64,000 nucleotides of DNA, taken from the NCBI GenBank assembly GCA_037178975.1, contig JASJZH010000003.1:3906001-3970000 (forward strand), written 5' to 3'. The stretch comes from Oscheius tipulae (taxonomy: Eukaryota > Nematoda > Chromadorea > Rhabditida > Rhabditidae). Positions 33,968 to 47,200 of this stretch are shown here, piece after piece (positions within the stretch are counted from its first letter, which is position 1; every line of letters begins with the position of its first letter). The translations under genes were made by a program, and so were the position numbers. The notes beneath the pieces were generated by a model. It did not search any database, was not told where the DNA came from, and saw only the letters and a program-made list of their open reading frames with translations.

Positions 33968-34722
33968 ATGACCGACGACGACTCTCTTCTTCTGCGCAGC
34001 CGGCTGACCATTCATCGACAGCTGAATCCTAACTACTGTGCAGGTGTCCAGCAACAGCTTTCGATCACTCCCAACACACTTTTAGCTGCTGCCAAATCTC
34101 CTGACTTGAAGGATGACGACGATGACGATCTGTTGAGCGACTCCGATGACAAGAACTGGGAACGGACGGGAACTGGTGGAAACGTTGTGGCGAAGAGAAA
34201 TGCTCGGGAGAGAACAAGAGTCCATACTGTCAATCAGGTGATTTCTTATTTTCATGCCAAAGACTCGATATGAAGGCCTTCCTTATTCTCAAAACCCATC
34301 TTCCCTCTCTCCGATCTCACACAAAGAGAGTCTCCAAGCTGAAGATTCTTCGAGCAGCCATAAACTACATCGACGCTCTTTTGAATCTGTTAAAGGTAGA
34401 CATACTGCTATGGTGATTCACACATGTTCAGAAAGAGGAAGGACACGTGACAATGAGAGGAAGTCATATGCACAGTATGAGTAGTATTCAAAGCCTACCA
34501 ATGAAGCAACAAAATATTCAGCAAACGACAGTCATGGGTGGGCTTCAGTCTATTTTGAACAGAATTAAATCTCTAGCTGACCGTTCCCTTGCCGCTCCTG
34601 TTTCATACTCCGTCAACGTCCAGACTCTCCTCGATCCACACTCTTACATCTACTCGACTCATCCTCATCCTGTTCAACAGCCACAACTCATCCATCCTTT
34701 TCTCATCAATAGTTACAACTAG
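33968..34722 (+). CDS. bHLH transcription factor, achaete-scute-like
   Basis: Three exons with introns of 38 and 36 bp. After an acidic stretch (DDDDDDLLSDSDD) comes a basic helix-loop-helix domain: basic region AKRNARERTRVHTVNQ, helix 1 AFLILKTHLPSL, loop RSHTKR, helix 2 VSKLKILRAAINYIDALLNLL. The RNARER/VN pattern and KILRAAINYI are closest to achaete-scute and related proneural factors. Class A partners and target E-boxes would be expected from the family. The C-terminal part is rich in Gln, Ser and His with no known domain. The gene ends only 8 bp from the convergent stop of TMEM120. Confidence 0.75.
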
Positions 34723-34730
34723 ACAACCAT

Positions 34731-35987
34731 TTATTCCTTCTTTTTCGGATCCAAAAATGAATATTTCTCAAAGAGCTCGTGTATTCTGGCCTGTGCTGAC
34801 TGTTTCATTCTCTCTGCAACAATTAACGCCACGAAGAATATATTGCCTGTTCCGACCACGAAGAAGAGGACAGAGAGGGCGAGTACCTTAATTAGAGTTT
34901 GATTGGAAGCAGAATGAGGCATGAGCACCTGCCAGACGACGTCAGTCGTCTCTTTCCAGATGTAGAAGAGTGTGTAGCTATTGTACAGCTCGATTAGATA
35001 GGCAATGGTCAGAAAGGGAAGAAGAAAGGTTAGGCCATGAAACATCCAACTCGCGAATCCTTCTGAAATTTAATGTACATCTAACACCAAACAAAACATA
35101 CCCAAAGTGACGTCCATTGTGTCTCCCACTCCCAGAGCATGTAGTCTCCTCAAACAACCTGACTGTAACTACTCGTTCTCAAAGGGATACCCAAACAAAC
35201 TTGATATTGATATTGTAACTGTTGAATAAGACAAATGTAGCCGGTGAAGAGTATGAACTGAGGACGGAAGGCTTGATAGGCCGAGTCATCTGGCCATGTC
35301 AGAGCTGTTCCTCCGATCACACAGGCCATGTAATGATGGAAAACCCACCACCAATGCATTCTAAACCGTCCATTTCGGTCTCATTCTGGAAGTTGACTCA
35401 CTTGGACCCGTTAACCAACAATATACACTCTCTAATTGTTAATGTACAATAATACCAGACCATCAGAAAGTGACATACTGCATCTATTGGTCTGAAAACC
35501 GTTTGTCTTTACGAAAAACCGTTCTACCTGGAGGGAAAGAAAAAGGCTGCTAGAAGTAGAACCAGATTTATAAGAGTGACCCGTAATTTGAACTTTTCGT
35601 AGTCTTTTTTGAACTCGTATCTGAAGCAGTTCTATCGAAATCACTCGATAGCTCTACCTTTCTGAACTGCTCATTTGTAGATTGATCGAGTGACCAATGA
35701 TAATGCCTAAATAGAATCCATTGTAGTTTTTCTTCTTTGTCGTCTCGATCGATTGTCCACACTGACTGCATGTTCCCTCTCTGAGTTTGTTCTGCTTTGA
35801 AACTCTAGCGACCAAACCAACCGACTGGTCATGTCGCAATCGGGCAGCTGCTTTTAGTCTCTCCTTGAAATATCGAGCTTTCACTGGAATAAATCTTTAG
35901 GTTTTGGTCATTTAGATATCAAAGAAGAGAACATTTCAAAGAAGGAGAGTCTAGTGAGATCGAGTCATAGATCTGACTGATCCTCAT
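34731..35987 (-). CDS. TMEM120-like polytopic membrane protein
   Basis: The C-terminal two thirds match TMEM120[24 protein letters not shown], then a long line of hydrophobic segments ([58 protein letters not shown]) and a charged cytoplasmic end. The N-terminus is a coiled-coil-like charged region ([18 protein letters not shown]) and includes [14 protein letters not shown], where the family has GLYLSLVLGNVN. TMEM120 proteins sit in the nuclear envelope/ER, bind coenzyme A and affect adipocyte differentiation. Start 35987 is the best ATG that splices into the conserved part. The stop codon is embedded in the poly(A) signal GAATAAA. Confidence 0.85.
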
Positions 35988-36205
35988 TGAACGTACTATG
36001 AGATCAGAACACAGCTGACGTTATCGGATTACAGATCGAGCTCAACCCGGTTTTCATAGCATTTCAATCAAAACGATCAACTAAAAAGATGTTTATTGTT
36101 CCCAATTGATAAGAGTCTGGAAGACCCGACCAGAGATACGAATCATACTATTTACTGCACCAAGAGGATGGCTGTTGTTCTCTTTAATGGAAAACACGAG
36201 GAAGG

Positions 36206-36661
36206 TTATTTCCAAAACAATTCAATCGAATTCGTCGGCGAGAAAGTCAGTTTTAGTGAAATGCCGCGTTTGGACGACTCATAAAACGAGACGCTCTTCG
36301 TCAGCCATTTTTCGGTAATAAAACCGAATGGAATTGTATGGAAAGCAAGAAGAAACTGTCTAACTTTTGAGACAGATAGAGCTAGTAGAAAATGAGCCAA
36401 ATAGCTGATTATAATCGCTGAAAAATAGATGGTCGGCGCATTCTCTCGCTCGAAAACACTGGCCCACATTCCCTCTCCTACGTCCAATCGCGCTCTGCCG
36501 CCATTACACGCTGTCTCAAAAACGACAGCTGCAAAAGCTGTTTTTTGCCACTCCAAGTAATGGAAACCGTAGGAAAGAGGATGACTCCGAGGGTACTTGG
36601 CGAGATTCCAAAACAGTTGATACGGTGGCACGTGGTCAGCACGGCTGGAGGCGGGAAACAA
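36206..36661 (-). CDS. Membrane protein of unknown family, 5' end unresolved
   Basis: A 150-codon open frame on the minus strand reads like real protein: RADHVPPYQLFWNLAKYP, SHPLSYGFHYLEWQKTAF, then two hydrophobic segments (IYFSAIIISYLAHFLLALS, VRQFLLAFHTIPFGFI). It has no ATG at its start, so a 5' exon must exist. An acceptor TTTTACAG lies at about 36690 but the frame after it is closed. AATAAA follows at about 36090. It could be a separate gene or belong to the LDLa gene upstream through an unseen splice. Confidence 0.4.
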   Translation of the reverse strand: MFPASSRADHVPPYQLFWNLAKYPRSHPLSYGFHYLEWQKTAFAAVVFETACNGGRARLDVGEGMWASVFERENAPTIYFSAIIISYLAHFLLALSVSKVRQFLLAFHTIPFGFITEKWLTKSVSFYESSKRGISLKLTFSPTNSIELFWK

Positions 36662-36775
36662 TGGAGTCTGTCGGAACCCCCGCTTTTTGAATTATTCTGT
36701 AAAATTTATTAATAAAACTGAAAAGTAAAATGTTATTAACGCATACGTTGTGGCCTCGTGGTGTTCACTTGGGTC

Positions 36776-37645
36776 TCATAAGAAAACATGTAAAAACAAG
36801 CCAGAGAAATTGTACTTGGTTTTAGCTGGTTGAGGTCTGGAAACCATAGCATCACAGTAGAAACAAATACCGACCAACCATTGACGGATAAATGTTGCCT
36901 GATGGGAAGAAATCGACAATTGTCAGACTGTCCTGAACCGGGGTTTTAAAAAAAAAATGAAAAAAACGAACTCTGTATGACGGAGGTGGCGGATAGGGCT
37001 CAATTGTTTGGACAACACGAACCTCTTCTTCGACTCTTCTATTGTTTCTTCGCCAGATGTAGAGAACGAATGCGGAAGATAAAAACACAATGACGACCCA
37101 AAAGATGGCTACATTGACTGTTCTCGTATTCAGAGAGATAGTGGAGTTTGTCGAAGGAGCTGTATCGATCTCTCTGAGAAGTCTTTGAGATTGGAAAAAG
37201 AAGAAACAACCTTACTTGGGAGGTTCAGTTGAACAGTTCAGTTCATCCTCTCCATCAGGACAATCCTTGTCTCCATCACAAATATAGTCTTTTGAAATGC
37301 AGGCACCATTACGACACTGCGTCTCTGTTGAAAGACAGCTTGTGGAACAATCGAGTTCATCCTTAAAAAAAGTATTGATTCTAAAAATAGATAGAAAAAG
37401 GGGCTCACAATTCCACTGAAACAATCTTTGAATCCGTCGCATCTCTTCTCTCTGGGTATACAGCGAGTCCATTGTAAAGGATGAGCATGTCCCTCTGCCA
37501 AGGAATCAATGTCACATGAGAAGGACGCGAATTCGTCACACATTGTGATAGGAGATGCAAAAATCTGTAAGTGCCAGAGTTGACACTCTAGAGCTCTTAC
37601 CTTTGGTAAAAGTATAGAGGCAATTATAAATTCAATTCGACACAT
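36776..37645 (-). CDS. Single-pass membrane protein with two LDL-receptor class A repeats
   Basis: A signal peptide (MCRIEFIIASILLPKIFA) is followed by two LDLa modules. The first is C..FASFSCDIDSL...RCIPREKRCDGFKDCFSGIDELDC. The second is CLSTETQCRNGACISKDYIC plus DGDKDCPDGEDELNC, with the calcium-binding D-x-x-D-x-DE residues intact. Next come a Ser/Thr-rich stem, a membrane helix (VAIFWVVIVFLSSAFVLYI) and a cytoplasmic tail with PPPPSY, a possible WW-domain ligand. Introns are about 33-50 bp. The first exon could also begin at an ATG 18 bases upstream (37663). Such small LDLa proteins are typical of nematodes and act in endocytosis or matrix binding; the exact role is unknown. Confidence 0.75.
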
Positions 37646-37801
37646 GTTTGGATCTAGACTCATTTACTTCTGCAACCTGCAATGGGCAGAAAGTAACTAT
37701 TGGTATAACCAGTTAGGGAACTATTCGGTAAAGTATCTATGTTTATGCTAAATGGAAAGTATGAAAGTCCATGTATAAAAATTAAAAAAATTACAGATGA
37801 T

Positions 37802-39066
37802 TCACATAGTCGATCCTTCTTCGCCGCTGCCGGAGCTCAGGATGATGTCTTCTATAGGAGATACTATAGGCTGGAATGCCGTTTCACGAACGGGAATAAA
37901 GGGTTCTGGCTCAAACTGTTTGGCCAGCTACATGTGAAAGATTATTAAAAAGAAAGTGCTGCTCACCTTGAGAAGATTTCTGTTTTCTAAAGGCGACTGT
38001 TGTCCCTCGAAAGATTTTTGAAGAATGTTATAGGGGTCGGGCTGCTTGACAGGTTCAGCGAATGATTGGAAGTCAGCAATTGTCGGCTTCTGAAACAGGC
38101 AACAAATCACAGAGCAAGAAAGAAAACCTACTCTCCGATTGGCGTACATTCTTTTGATTTCGGCATCAAGCTCGGGATCAATTCGCATAGATTTTTTGTC
38201 AGACAGGAAGCCGCAAGTATGTGGAAGAAAGCCGTTGAAGAATGTTGAAAGGACCTGGGTTCCAAGAGAAGCGTCGTTTTCTACCGATAGCGGACGGGAG
38301 AGCATTTCCATGATCAACGAGCCTGCCGTTCCTTCGCACATCATGTTGAATTTAGTCTTGTAACAATCTAGCAGGCACTGTCCAATGCGACAGCCTTCGG
38401 AAAATGCAATTCGTCCGAGATGTGGCTCGATTATCTGCTTCATGTTCACGCCTTCAGTGCCCAGCGGTTGATCAAGAGTTTGCATCACAGTGTCTTTCAC
38501 AGCCAGTCCTGCCACAAGTGATTCTGGATTGCATTGAAGCTCACAATCTAAACAAGGTGAATAGATAAATTGTCTGGGTACCTCTCTTGATAATAGCAGT
38601 GTTCATATCCACGCAATCTAGCAATACTTCGAAAGCTTGGGCCTGTTCATCACAAAGGTATCGAATGCCACTGGTCACAAGAGGAAATAAAGAATTGGAA
38701 CAGTGGGTCAATGGACGCATACATTCTTCGCCGAGACTGTACTTGCTGAAAGTTGAACTATAATAGGAAATACTGAAACAAAACGTACGCACAAACAGTT
38801 TCTCTTGACTTGGCTAAGTTGCCAGGGCTGAATAGTATATGAAGAACATCAGTAAAGTGAGCTAGACAGGCGGTTTCGCAGCTTGGAAGTGGAACTTCTA
38901 CATCTTGCCCGGTTGGTACAACAAAGAGAGGAGAATCGTCCAATGGGGAGACTCTTAGTGTCGGCATATCTAAATTTCCATTAGGATATACAAGGTTACA
39001 CATACTTCGTTCAATAATGGCTTCGATCAAAGACGGCTTTATAAGTATCAACAGCACCCATAGCAT
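37802..39066 (-). CDS. Secreted Cys-rich protein with Ser-Gly tail, chondroitin-proteoglycan-like
   Basis: The protein begins with a signal peptide (MLWVLLILIKPSLIEA). A long cysteine-rich body follows with repeated C-x3-C spacing: SCETACLAHF, EECMRPLTHC, YLCDEQAQAFEVLLDC, DCELQC, GQCLLDC and HTCGFL. The last exon encodes an acidic end, ILSSGSGEEGSTM. Its SGSGEE is the classical chondroitin attachment motif used by nematode CPG proteins. The spacing resembles the CPG4-type domain, though I cannot be sure of the family without a search. CPG proteins of C. elegans act in eggshell formation and cytokinesis. Six or more exons with short introns are visible. Confidence 0.55.
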
Positions 39067-39355
39067 TGTCTAAAAATAAGGCTATTTTTTTAGGTAACGT
39101 TATGGTAACTATTGGCAACTTTTCTAAGAAGAATGGTGAAATTGTGCACAGATAAATAAGGGAGCAACTCAAGGCGACAAAACAAATATCGGTCATAATT
39201 TTGAACATTAATATTTTGCGCGAATTCAAACACATTTGATCAACATTCCATTCTCTTTTCCCACTATTTTCTGGTTCGCTCGTATGTATATTTCTCCGCT
39301 TTCAACGTTTATTTTGCATAGGCTGTTTTAATTAACACGGGATTGTTTTCAGACA

Positions 39356-39638
39356 ATGTTGATGAAGTTTGAAGAAATGGAAGAATACAGTGGTTTCCTG
39401 TACGATCATGTCCAATGGCTCACTCCCCTATTTTTTATTCCTGGACTGATGGTTACACTCTTCTTCATCAACTACGAAGTATGTTCCTCTGTCCTAGGCA
39501 TTCTGTTTTTTTTTTCAGGCTACCACGGAAACGGGAAGAAAGAACATCTATTGGGAGATGCTGCTCAGCATTTGTGCTTCCGCAATGCTCGCCTGCGGAA
39601 CTATTTGCCTCTGTATTTATCTTCATATCCCCCTTTAA
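39356..39638 (+). CDS. Small membrane protein with two hydrophobic segments
   Basis: Two exons (39356-39478, 39519-39638) with a 40-bp intron encode 80 residues: an acidic start (MLMKFEEMEEYSG), a helix LTPLFFIPGLMVTLFFI, a charged link (TETGRKNIYWE) and a second helix MLLSICASAMLACGTICLCI. I do not recognise it. The ATG is four bases after TTTTCAG, a trans-splice-type acceptor. It heads a run of four plus-strand genes. Confidence 0.6.
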
Positions 39639-39972
39639 ACCAGGTGTATTTCACATATTCTTTCCAAACAAGACTGCTTACAGGTGTTGTGTTCAAATCT
39701 TCCGTTGTGCTCATATTTTTATTCTGTCTATGGATCACAAGATTAAAGTTATTTTATAACCCGTTTTGATTGCATTTCCATGGCTTCCAAGCCTGGATAC
39801 GTCCACACGTATTTTTGCGTACGTTACGTTCTGTAAGAAGCATAGCCGCAAAGACCATAACTTCTTCTCAAACTTTCCGTTTTACTCTGACACATCTTTC
39901 GTTATGTACCGATACTTCTCTTCCTCCTTCTAGAATCGGTTGCACGTTGCATAATCAGTGTTTTTCAGCAAC

Positions 39973-40947
39973 ATGACGAAGACCGTTGTCGAACAATGCA
40001 TGGAAATGCAGCTGAGCGAAATCGAAATCGTGAAATCGATGTATACGTCCTCAGAGATCATATTTGGAACAGAAACCACAGCAGAAGGAACTTATTACTT
40101 GATGGATAAGTTCACAATTAAGATGGTTAGTTGCTTATTGTTTATAAACATAAAAAGATTCAGAATATCGAAGGAAAACGCTTAGATGTCCACTTTCGAT
40201 TTAGTAGTCGTTATCCTCTTCTGGAACATCCCACTATTTTTCCAACCTCCACCGGAGATTTCCACGACAAAGAGTGTTTCTCATCTTTGCGTAACTGAAT
40301 CTTGTTTAGACTTATCTCGAAGTTTCAACATTGGTTGGCATCTGTGAAATGTGAGAATCCAATAGTTTGTGAAGCAATTCAGTGGTTTTCTGTTGGTCTT
40401 CTCTTCTGAAAGCCTCTCATAGAATTGTAGGAACATGCTCCCAATTTTATTATTGTGGATGGTAAGACGTTCCAGCCCCCTAAAAAGGTGGACGACTCCT
40501 TTTCTCGAATCTGGATATGGAGTCACCATATCTTCAGCGAATCCAAGCGAAAGCACATTGCTAGCTTGGGCAAGGATTTGAAGTTGAACGGGATTATTGT
40601 GGCCGGTCGCCCAGGATTCATAATAGTCGAAGGTTGTCTGTCAACACTTTCTTATTTTTCCATTTTAGGGATCAAATTCAATGTGGATGCTTTCTGGAGT
40701 GATGTCAAGACTCTGAGCTGGAAGAAGATTCATCTACTCGAGACAGGTACGACTTTTTTTCCTTCCAATATCAGTCTTTTTTTCAGACAATCTTGCCGAT
40801 GCCTCCGAGTACAAATTCAGTTCTCTGAAAGAGGTAGCCTTTCAGACTTCGGCCAACTGTAAGACTGTCGATGCTGGACAGGTTAAGGAGCTACTGACTG
40901 AAATCGGCCTCGGACACCGGTTCAATATGCTGTACAGTTTGGACTGA
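39973..40947 (+). CDS. RWDD2-like RWD-domain protein
   Basis: The RWD domain opens QCMEMQLSEIEIVKSMY and continues through the second exon (FRFSSRYPLLEHPTIFP) to ENPIVCEAIQW. The C-terminal DUF1115 part has FSRIWIWSHHIFSESKR, NGIIVAGRPGFIIVEG and FWSDVKTLSWKKIH, the hallmark of RWDD2A/B. Function is unknown; RWD domains usually bind other proteins. An apparent in-frame TGA at about 40291 is removed by a 36-bp intron (40274-40309) that restores KELISKFQHWL. The ATG is five bases after TTTTTCAG. Confidence 0.88.
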
Positions 40948-41143
40948 CTTGTCTCGATTCTTCACTTCCCGCATGTTTGTATATTTTAATTTCCTCCTCC
41001 CAGTGCCTTTCTCTTCGCTTTAATTAATTTTAAAATGCTCTTCGAGCTGGTAATAACGTTATTCTGATTCTTCTCTGTACCACTTTGATGTTTATCTTTC
41101 AATATCGGTCTCAAATTCTCTGTGAACCAACTCATTATTATAG

Positions 41144-42316
<1,173 letters not shown>

Positions 42317-44207
42317 ATGACCACCTCAAGATTTTCCAAGAGCTGTGTAATCATTGATTTTATTGAATTAAACCTGTGAACAATCGCTGTTTCGTTTGAT
42401 AGTAATCCTACGTTTCTTCGGCAAGATTATCTCGGAAATAGGCCCAGGAATGAGCTCAAACAAATCAAATTTCACCCCAAGGGCCATCCATTCAGTGCAA
42501 GCGAGAAAAGATAAAAAGTGAGTATATGAAGAAACCTGAAATCACAGAGTGAGGGTAAGACACGTGACAAGAGAGGGAGAGGCTGCTCCCTCGTAGCCTG
42601 CTGACCCATTGGTCTCAGAGGAGATCGATCTATATCTCTGTCGCTCTCGCTCGTCTGCCTAACGTAAATCTTATCTAAAGACACTTGCTCTATCTACAAA
42701 AACGACTTAAGAATCGAATGAAAGTGAAATCGTAAACAGGCCATTCATCTCTTTTCGCTCTTCCCACCACCCGGTCGGGCGCCTGGGACGAAGCAACTGT
42801 ATTTGCACAGTTTTGATTTGCCCCGCAGATTGCTCGTTTCCGATGTTTTCTTCTCCCTACTCGCCGCTATTACTTGTATAGAGAAAGAATGAACTTTGCA
42901 CCCTTGACTACTGGTTAGTATTCAAGCTTTGACTGTGGAACAAATATTCCGATTCATCGATCTCTTCATTTAGAAAGATTCCTATCCAAATGGTGTAAGG
43001 TAGTCTCAGGCCATTTTCGTCTCTCCGAGAGATAAGACTGCAATTATTCATTAGAGTCTCTTCTTGTCTAATCATTCGGTCAGTATTGTTTACAGGACTA
43101 TGACGTTTGTATTCGTGTTGCTGCCAAATGACCCGCAATTACACAAACAGTCATTACACCGTTCTTCTTTCCTTTGGCTTTACGAACTATCCTTTTCGTA
43201 TCACTTGCTAAATAGTTACTGATTTCTTATTGGAAGAGATTTGAATAGAGGTTTTTCGTGAGGCAGAAGAGGAAGTCACAACACAGTAAAAAATACTTTA
43301 GAAACATTGGAAATGAACTGATTGAGAACTATTATTTAGTTGACACCAAACCTTTTTGCCTTGTTTTTTTATATTCCTTCACCCCTCACCCCACTTTAAC
43401 CAGTAGTTTATGCCACCTGGAAGTGGATAATCACAGCGAATCTCCCTATCAAAGACGGAAAAAACATGTCAGGACAATACGCTCGTAAAGATTTGTGAAG
43501 GTGTCGCTCCAACCGTCCGGTTTCTGCGTCACGTGGGTCCGTCCATTCTTGACGATCGGTTGATATTGACTCTTATTCATTCCGACCTTCAAAACACGAA
43601 CCAAAAAACCAAGAGATTCTTGATCTTCAATTCTGAGTGCGGAAAAAACATGTCAGAATCTTTTTAATTCTATTTAAAGTAGTATTCTCTCTTTGAAAAT
43701 TAAAATTGACGTTTCAACGTCTTATCTTATCTTCCACTTGTTCACACGCGCACCCTGGGTCGACCAAAAACATTTTCGATTTTCTCTGACAACCGTCGCC
43801 TACTGCACCGATGATTAAGAAGGCCAGATCAGGTTTGCATATCGATTTCCTCTGGATTTACAAGCCCAGTAAAACTCCTCACCGAACAGATTCTCGATAG
43901 AAATGGAGCTAATTTACTATACATCAAGGTGCGAGCTTTCCTGTACCAGACCATCATTCCATCTAAAATTCTTGGTGGTACAGAAGCACACAACCCACTC
44001 ACGCTTTGATTTTTGTGCAGTCCGCTCTCACTATTCGTCCATAATCCTCCGGCGAGGTCATCTTTCCCAATAATCTTTCCGTTTTTATTCAAAATCTGAT
44101 CAGTATCCATTATACGTTTTGAGGCTGTCTTTTTTGGCTGGCAATGTTTACATAGGCTTCTCTGGACAAGGTCCGAAGATCATAAAGTTCCATTTTCAGG
44201 GAGCACC
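42317..44207. other. Intergenic region with unresolved minus-strand coding-like segments
   Basis: No complete gene could be built. On the minus strand three pieces read like protein: MDTDQILNKNGKIIGKDD (from 44110), ENLFGEEFYWACKSRGNRY (about 43860-43930) and EDQESLGFLVRVLKVGMNKS with GRTHVTQKPDGWSDTFTNLY (43490-43640). Their phases do not join. The last piece is flanked by two near-copies of TGACATGTTTTTTCCG at about 43450-43470 and 43630-43650. A decayed or fast-evolving gene is possible. The part 42400-43400 shows nothing beyond short chance frames. Confidence 0.3.
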
Positions 44208-47200
44208 ATGGCTCATGAGACCATACATAGTGGTCATTTTATGACTTCTGATCCACACACGGAAAGCCGGGAAGGGGATGAGGAGGACGGCGAACTCGAG
44301 GTGAGTCTTCTGAGCAGTAGAGCAAGAGTTTGAGCTCCGTTCGACCCCGAAAACAGTTTCCTTTTGCGTCAGAGCACAGTTTGTTTTGCCAAGTAGGAGA
44401 CTGCCAACCATGTTGGAAGAGAGAGTTCAGTGGGGCGAGAGAGACGTGGAACTATGTGGGAGCATACAGAAATGATCGATCAGTCCCAGTCGACCTCGAA
44501 TTGCAGGTGGATGTAGTCGAAGACGATGAGAAGCCGGAGGACATCACGTCAAAAGACCACGGAACAACGGTTGGTTAGATTTCTCAATCGTACAGCCTGT
44601 CTTCTTAGGACGACAAACCTGTGACCTTCTACAAATTTGGACCTAAGAAGACCCAGAGTATAGCAATTGACGTCTCTCTCAACAAACTTAAGAGATGTAT
44701 TAAAGTCGCCTACAAGTGAGCTTTTTCCAACATGAGAAAGAAAAATCCAAATTAAGCAAAATGACAACGCCCAAATGGAAAGATTTCAAAGGGATCCGTC
44801 TGCATTGGAAACAGCGAATTCGACTGAACAATGTCATCTGGAGGGCGTATTACATAGAATGTATCTCTTACCTTTATTTTGCTCAATCAAAATCGATTCA
44901 GTCGGCAAGAAGAACAGGAGAAGAGACACATTGATCAAGAAGACTCCCTTCTGTTATTTCTCGGTTCCGGATGATGATACTACTCATGCAAAAATAGAGG
45001 TAAGAGTTTAGATTACTGGCAAGCAAAGCCTCGTGGTGTGGTAGTGAAGAGGCTTGCTTGACAAGAAAATGGTCTGGGTTCGAATCGCGTCAAGCTGTGA
45101 TTGAAACTCAGAGTCCGCAGACGTTGGATTTGGGAGTTCTGAGAGAGGGTCGGTCTCAATTCATACCTGCCAACGCGGGGTGACATGCTAACCGCTTCTG
45201 AGCTCGTCTTTCGCTCTTCTTTTTTTGCGGGGTTTTATCTTTCACTATATACCGGAGTTTGTCTAGAGATGAGATGTTAAGGTGACTTCTGAATAATATA
45301 AAACATCTCTCTTATCTAGCCCTAGTAGGTTTCTTGGACAGAAAGACATGCATAGAGCGAGATGATACTAATGATAAGGTGAAAGGATAAGAACAAGTAA
45401 AGTAGTCTACAAGTAGGTGGCTGCTCTCATAGAAGGAGCCGTTTCCTTTCGATCTGTTGGTGTTCAACTGAACGATTCCGTAGACCGAAAAAATCAATAA
45501 TTTCCAGGGAACTGTATTAGAAGGCCAATATTGGAAGCGGGGCATGGGAGCTGTTTGTGCCCAGTACAAACGGTGGCGAAACTTCACAAGAAACAGAAAA
45601 GGACATGATCGACATCATCCTCCACTGAACAATTTGAAGAGGAAACGAGTGAGTTGCCTGTTTAGAATAATATACACGCGTTAAAGAATCTGTCTGGGCC
45701 TGGAGCCATCCAACTAGCTCCTCCTGAGAAGATTCAACGTTCAATGACCCCGCCCAATCTATCTTCTGGATTCGAGTTCGACGACTACGAGAACTATTTC
45801 ACGGACAGTCTCTTCGACTCCCTCAACCAACCATATCTATTTCCCGACAGAGATTTCTGTGAGTTTTTGTTCTGTCAGTTCGGAGAAAACCGATAGCAGA
45901 TGGCCGAAATTCTTGGGAAACTTGGTTGGAGATAACGAGAGCTAATTTTTTAGAGATGGTGAGCTGGCTTCCCAGTTATTTTCTCCTCTTTCCAAACTGT
46001 TTATATGATCGGCTCCCAGGCGCAGCAAAAAGTAAATACGGTCACATGACCAAACTATTGCGCACAAACTCTTCCCGTAGCGTCTGTCTCCCGTTCCCAC
46101 GTGTCTTTATCATCCTAAGGTACTTGGACTAAAGCGCAAGAAAGTGTTCCATTTTCAGTCAACGACAGCAACAACGCGGACATTATGCAGCCTGGTCTAC
46201 TGCCTCTTCAACCTAGTTTGGAAGAGATTATGGCTAGTCTTGGTGAGTGATAAGAAGAGAGAGAGAGAGCAACTGAATTCAGAGGAAGATCCGCCCCTAG
46301 AGTCTCCGACTCGCTGTTCTCCCATGATGGCCAGTCAAGCAACCGAGTTGATTCCAGGACCCTCGAGTATTCCGACTCAGGCTCCTCCAGCCGTCATGGC
46401 CCCTCCACCAATGGCTCCTCAACCCAGACTATCCACTTTGGCTTCGGGATCGAGAGGAGCTCAGGACTACGCCGTGGCAAGCATGTTAGTCGATTATAGG
46501 TTAGTCTAGACCGCCTAGACAGCTTGCTTTAAGTTTAGTAGCCAAACAATTATCTGACTCTTATCAATCATCCAGCTCTTTTTCGGACTCAGCTGGTCAA
46601 AGTGTCGCGCCGCTACTGGTACTGATAATCGACCCTTTGGGAATTCTGACCAAGAGTGTTAGCAATAGTTTGTCGAAAGATCAAACACTGATATGGCCAA
46701 CTTGGACCTCTAGATAAGCATCAGCTGCAAAACTGGCCGTTACTTTTAGGCACTAGAAGAGCTTAAATACTTCCAGTAACCAGTCCCTGTCCTCGGTCAA
46801 CATGCCTACCAGACAACCTAGTTCGATCACCTCCCAGATGTTGATGTTGTCCAGTCAAGGAGTCGCTCCACAATACTCGACTGCTTCATACGGAGGAGGT
46901 AGTTGGAAACCGCCAATTGTAAGTATCTCTTTTTATCATCATGAAATTGTATTAGTTTGGAAACGAGTCGTCCAGTTCTTCCGGAATGGACACCCCGTAC
47001 GTTCCACAGTACCTTCAAACACAGAGTGGATTGACCCAGGGAACACAGCATTTGGTATTACTCCTTTCTTTGTTCACCATATCGATTCAGTTACAAAGCA
47101 ACATTGCCTCGTTGAGAACCAACTGGTGGGACATAGCCAGTAGCCCGCTGTCTGTCGCTCCGAGTCCCTTGTCTACTGGAACTACTCCCCTTGGAGGAAA

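Noticed and set aside
36750..36775. Second SINE head (CCTCGTGGTGT)
   Set aside because: Only about 12 bases match the Mondo SINE and no B box follows; it lies just beyond the stop of the LDLa gene.
40274..40309. In-frame TGA in the RWDD2 gene, or an 18-19-bp micro-intron
   Set aside because: A normal 36-bp intron (GTGTTT...GTTTAG) removes the stop and restores KELISKFQHW in phase.
45027..45100. A tRNA gene
   Set aside because: A and B boxes are present but the acceptor and T stems do not close; it fits the head of a SINE.
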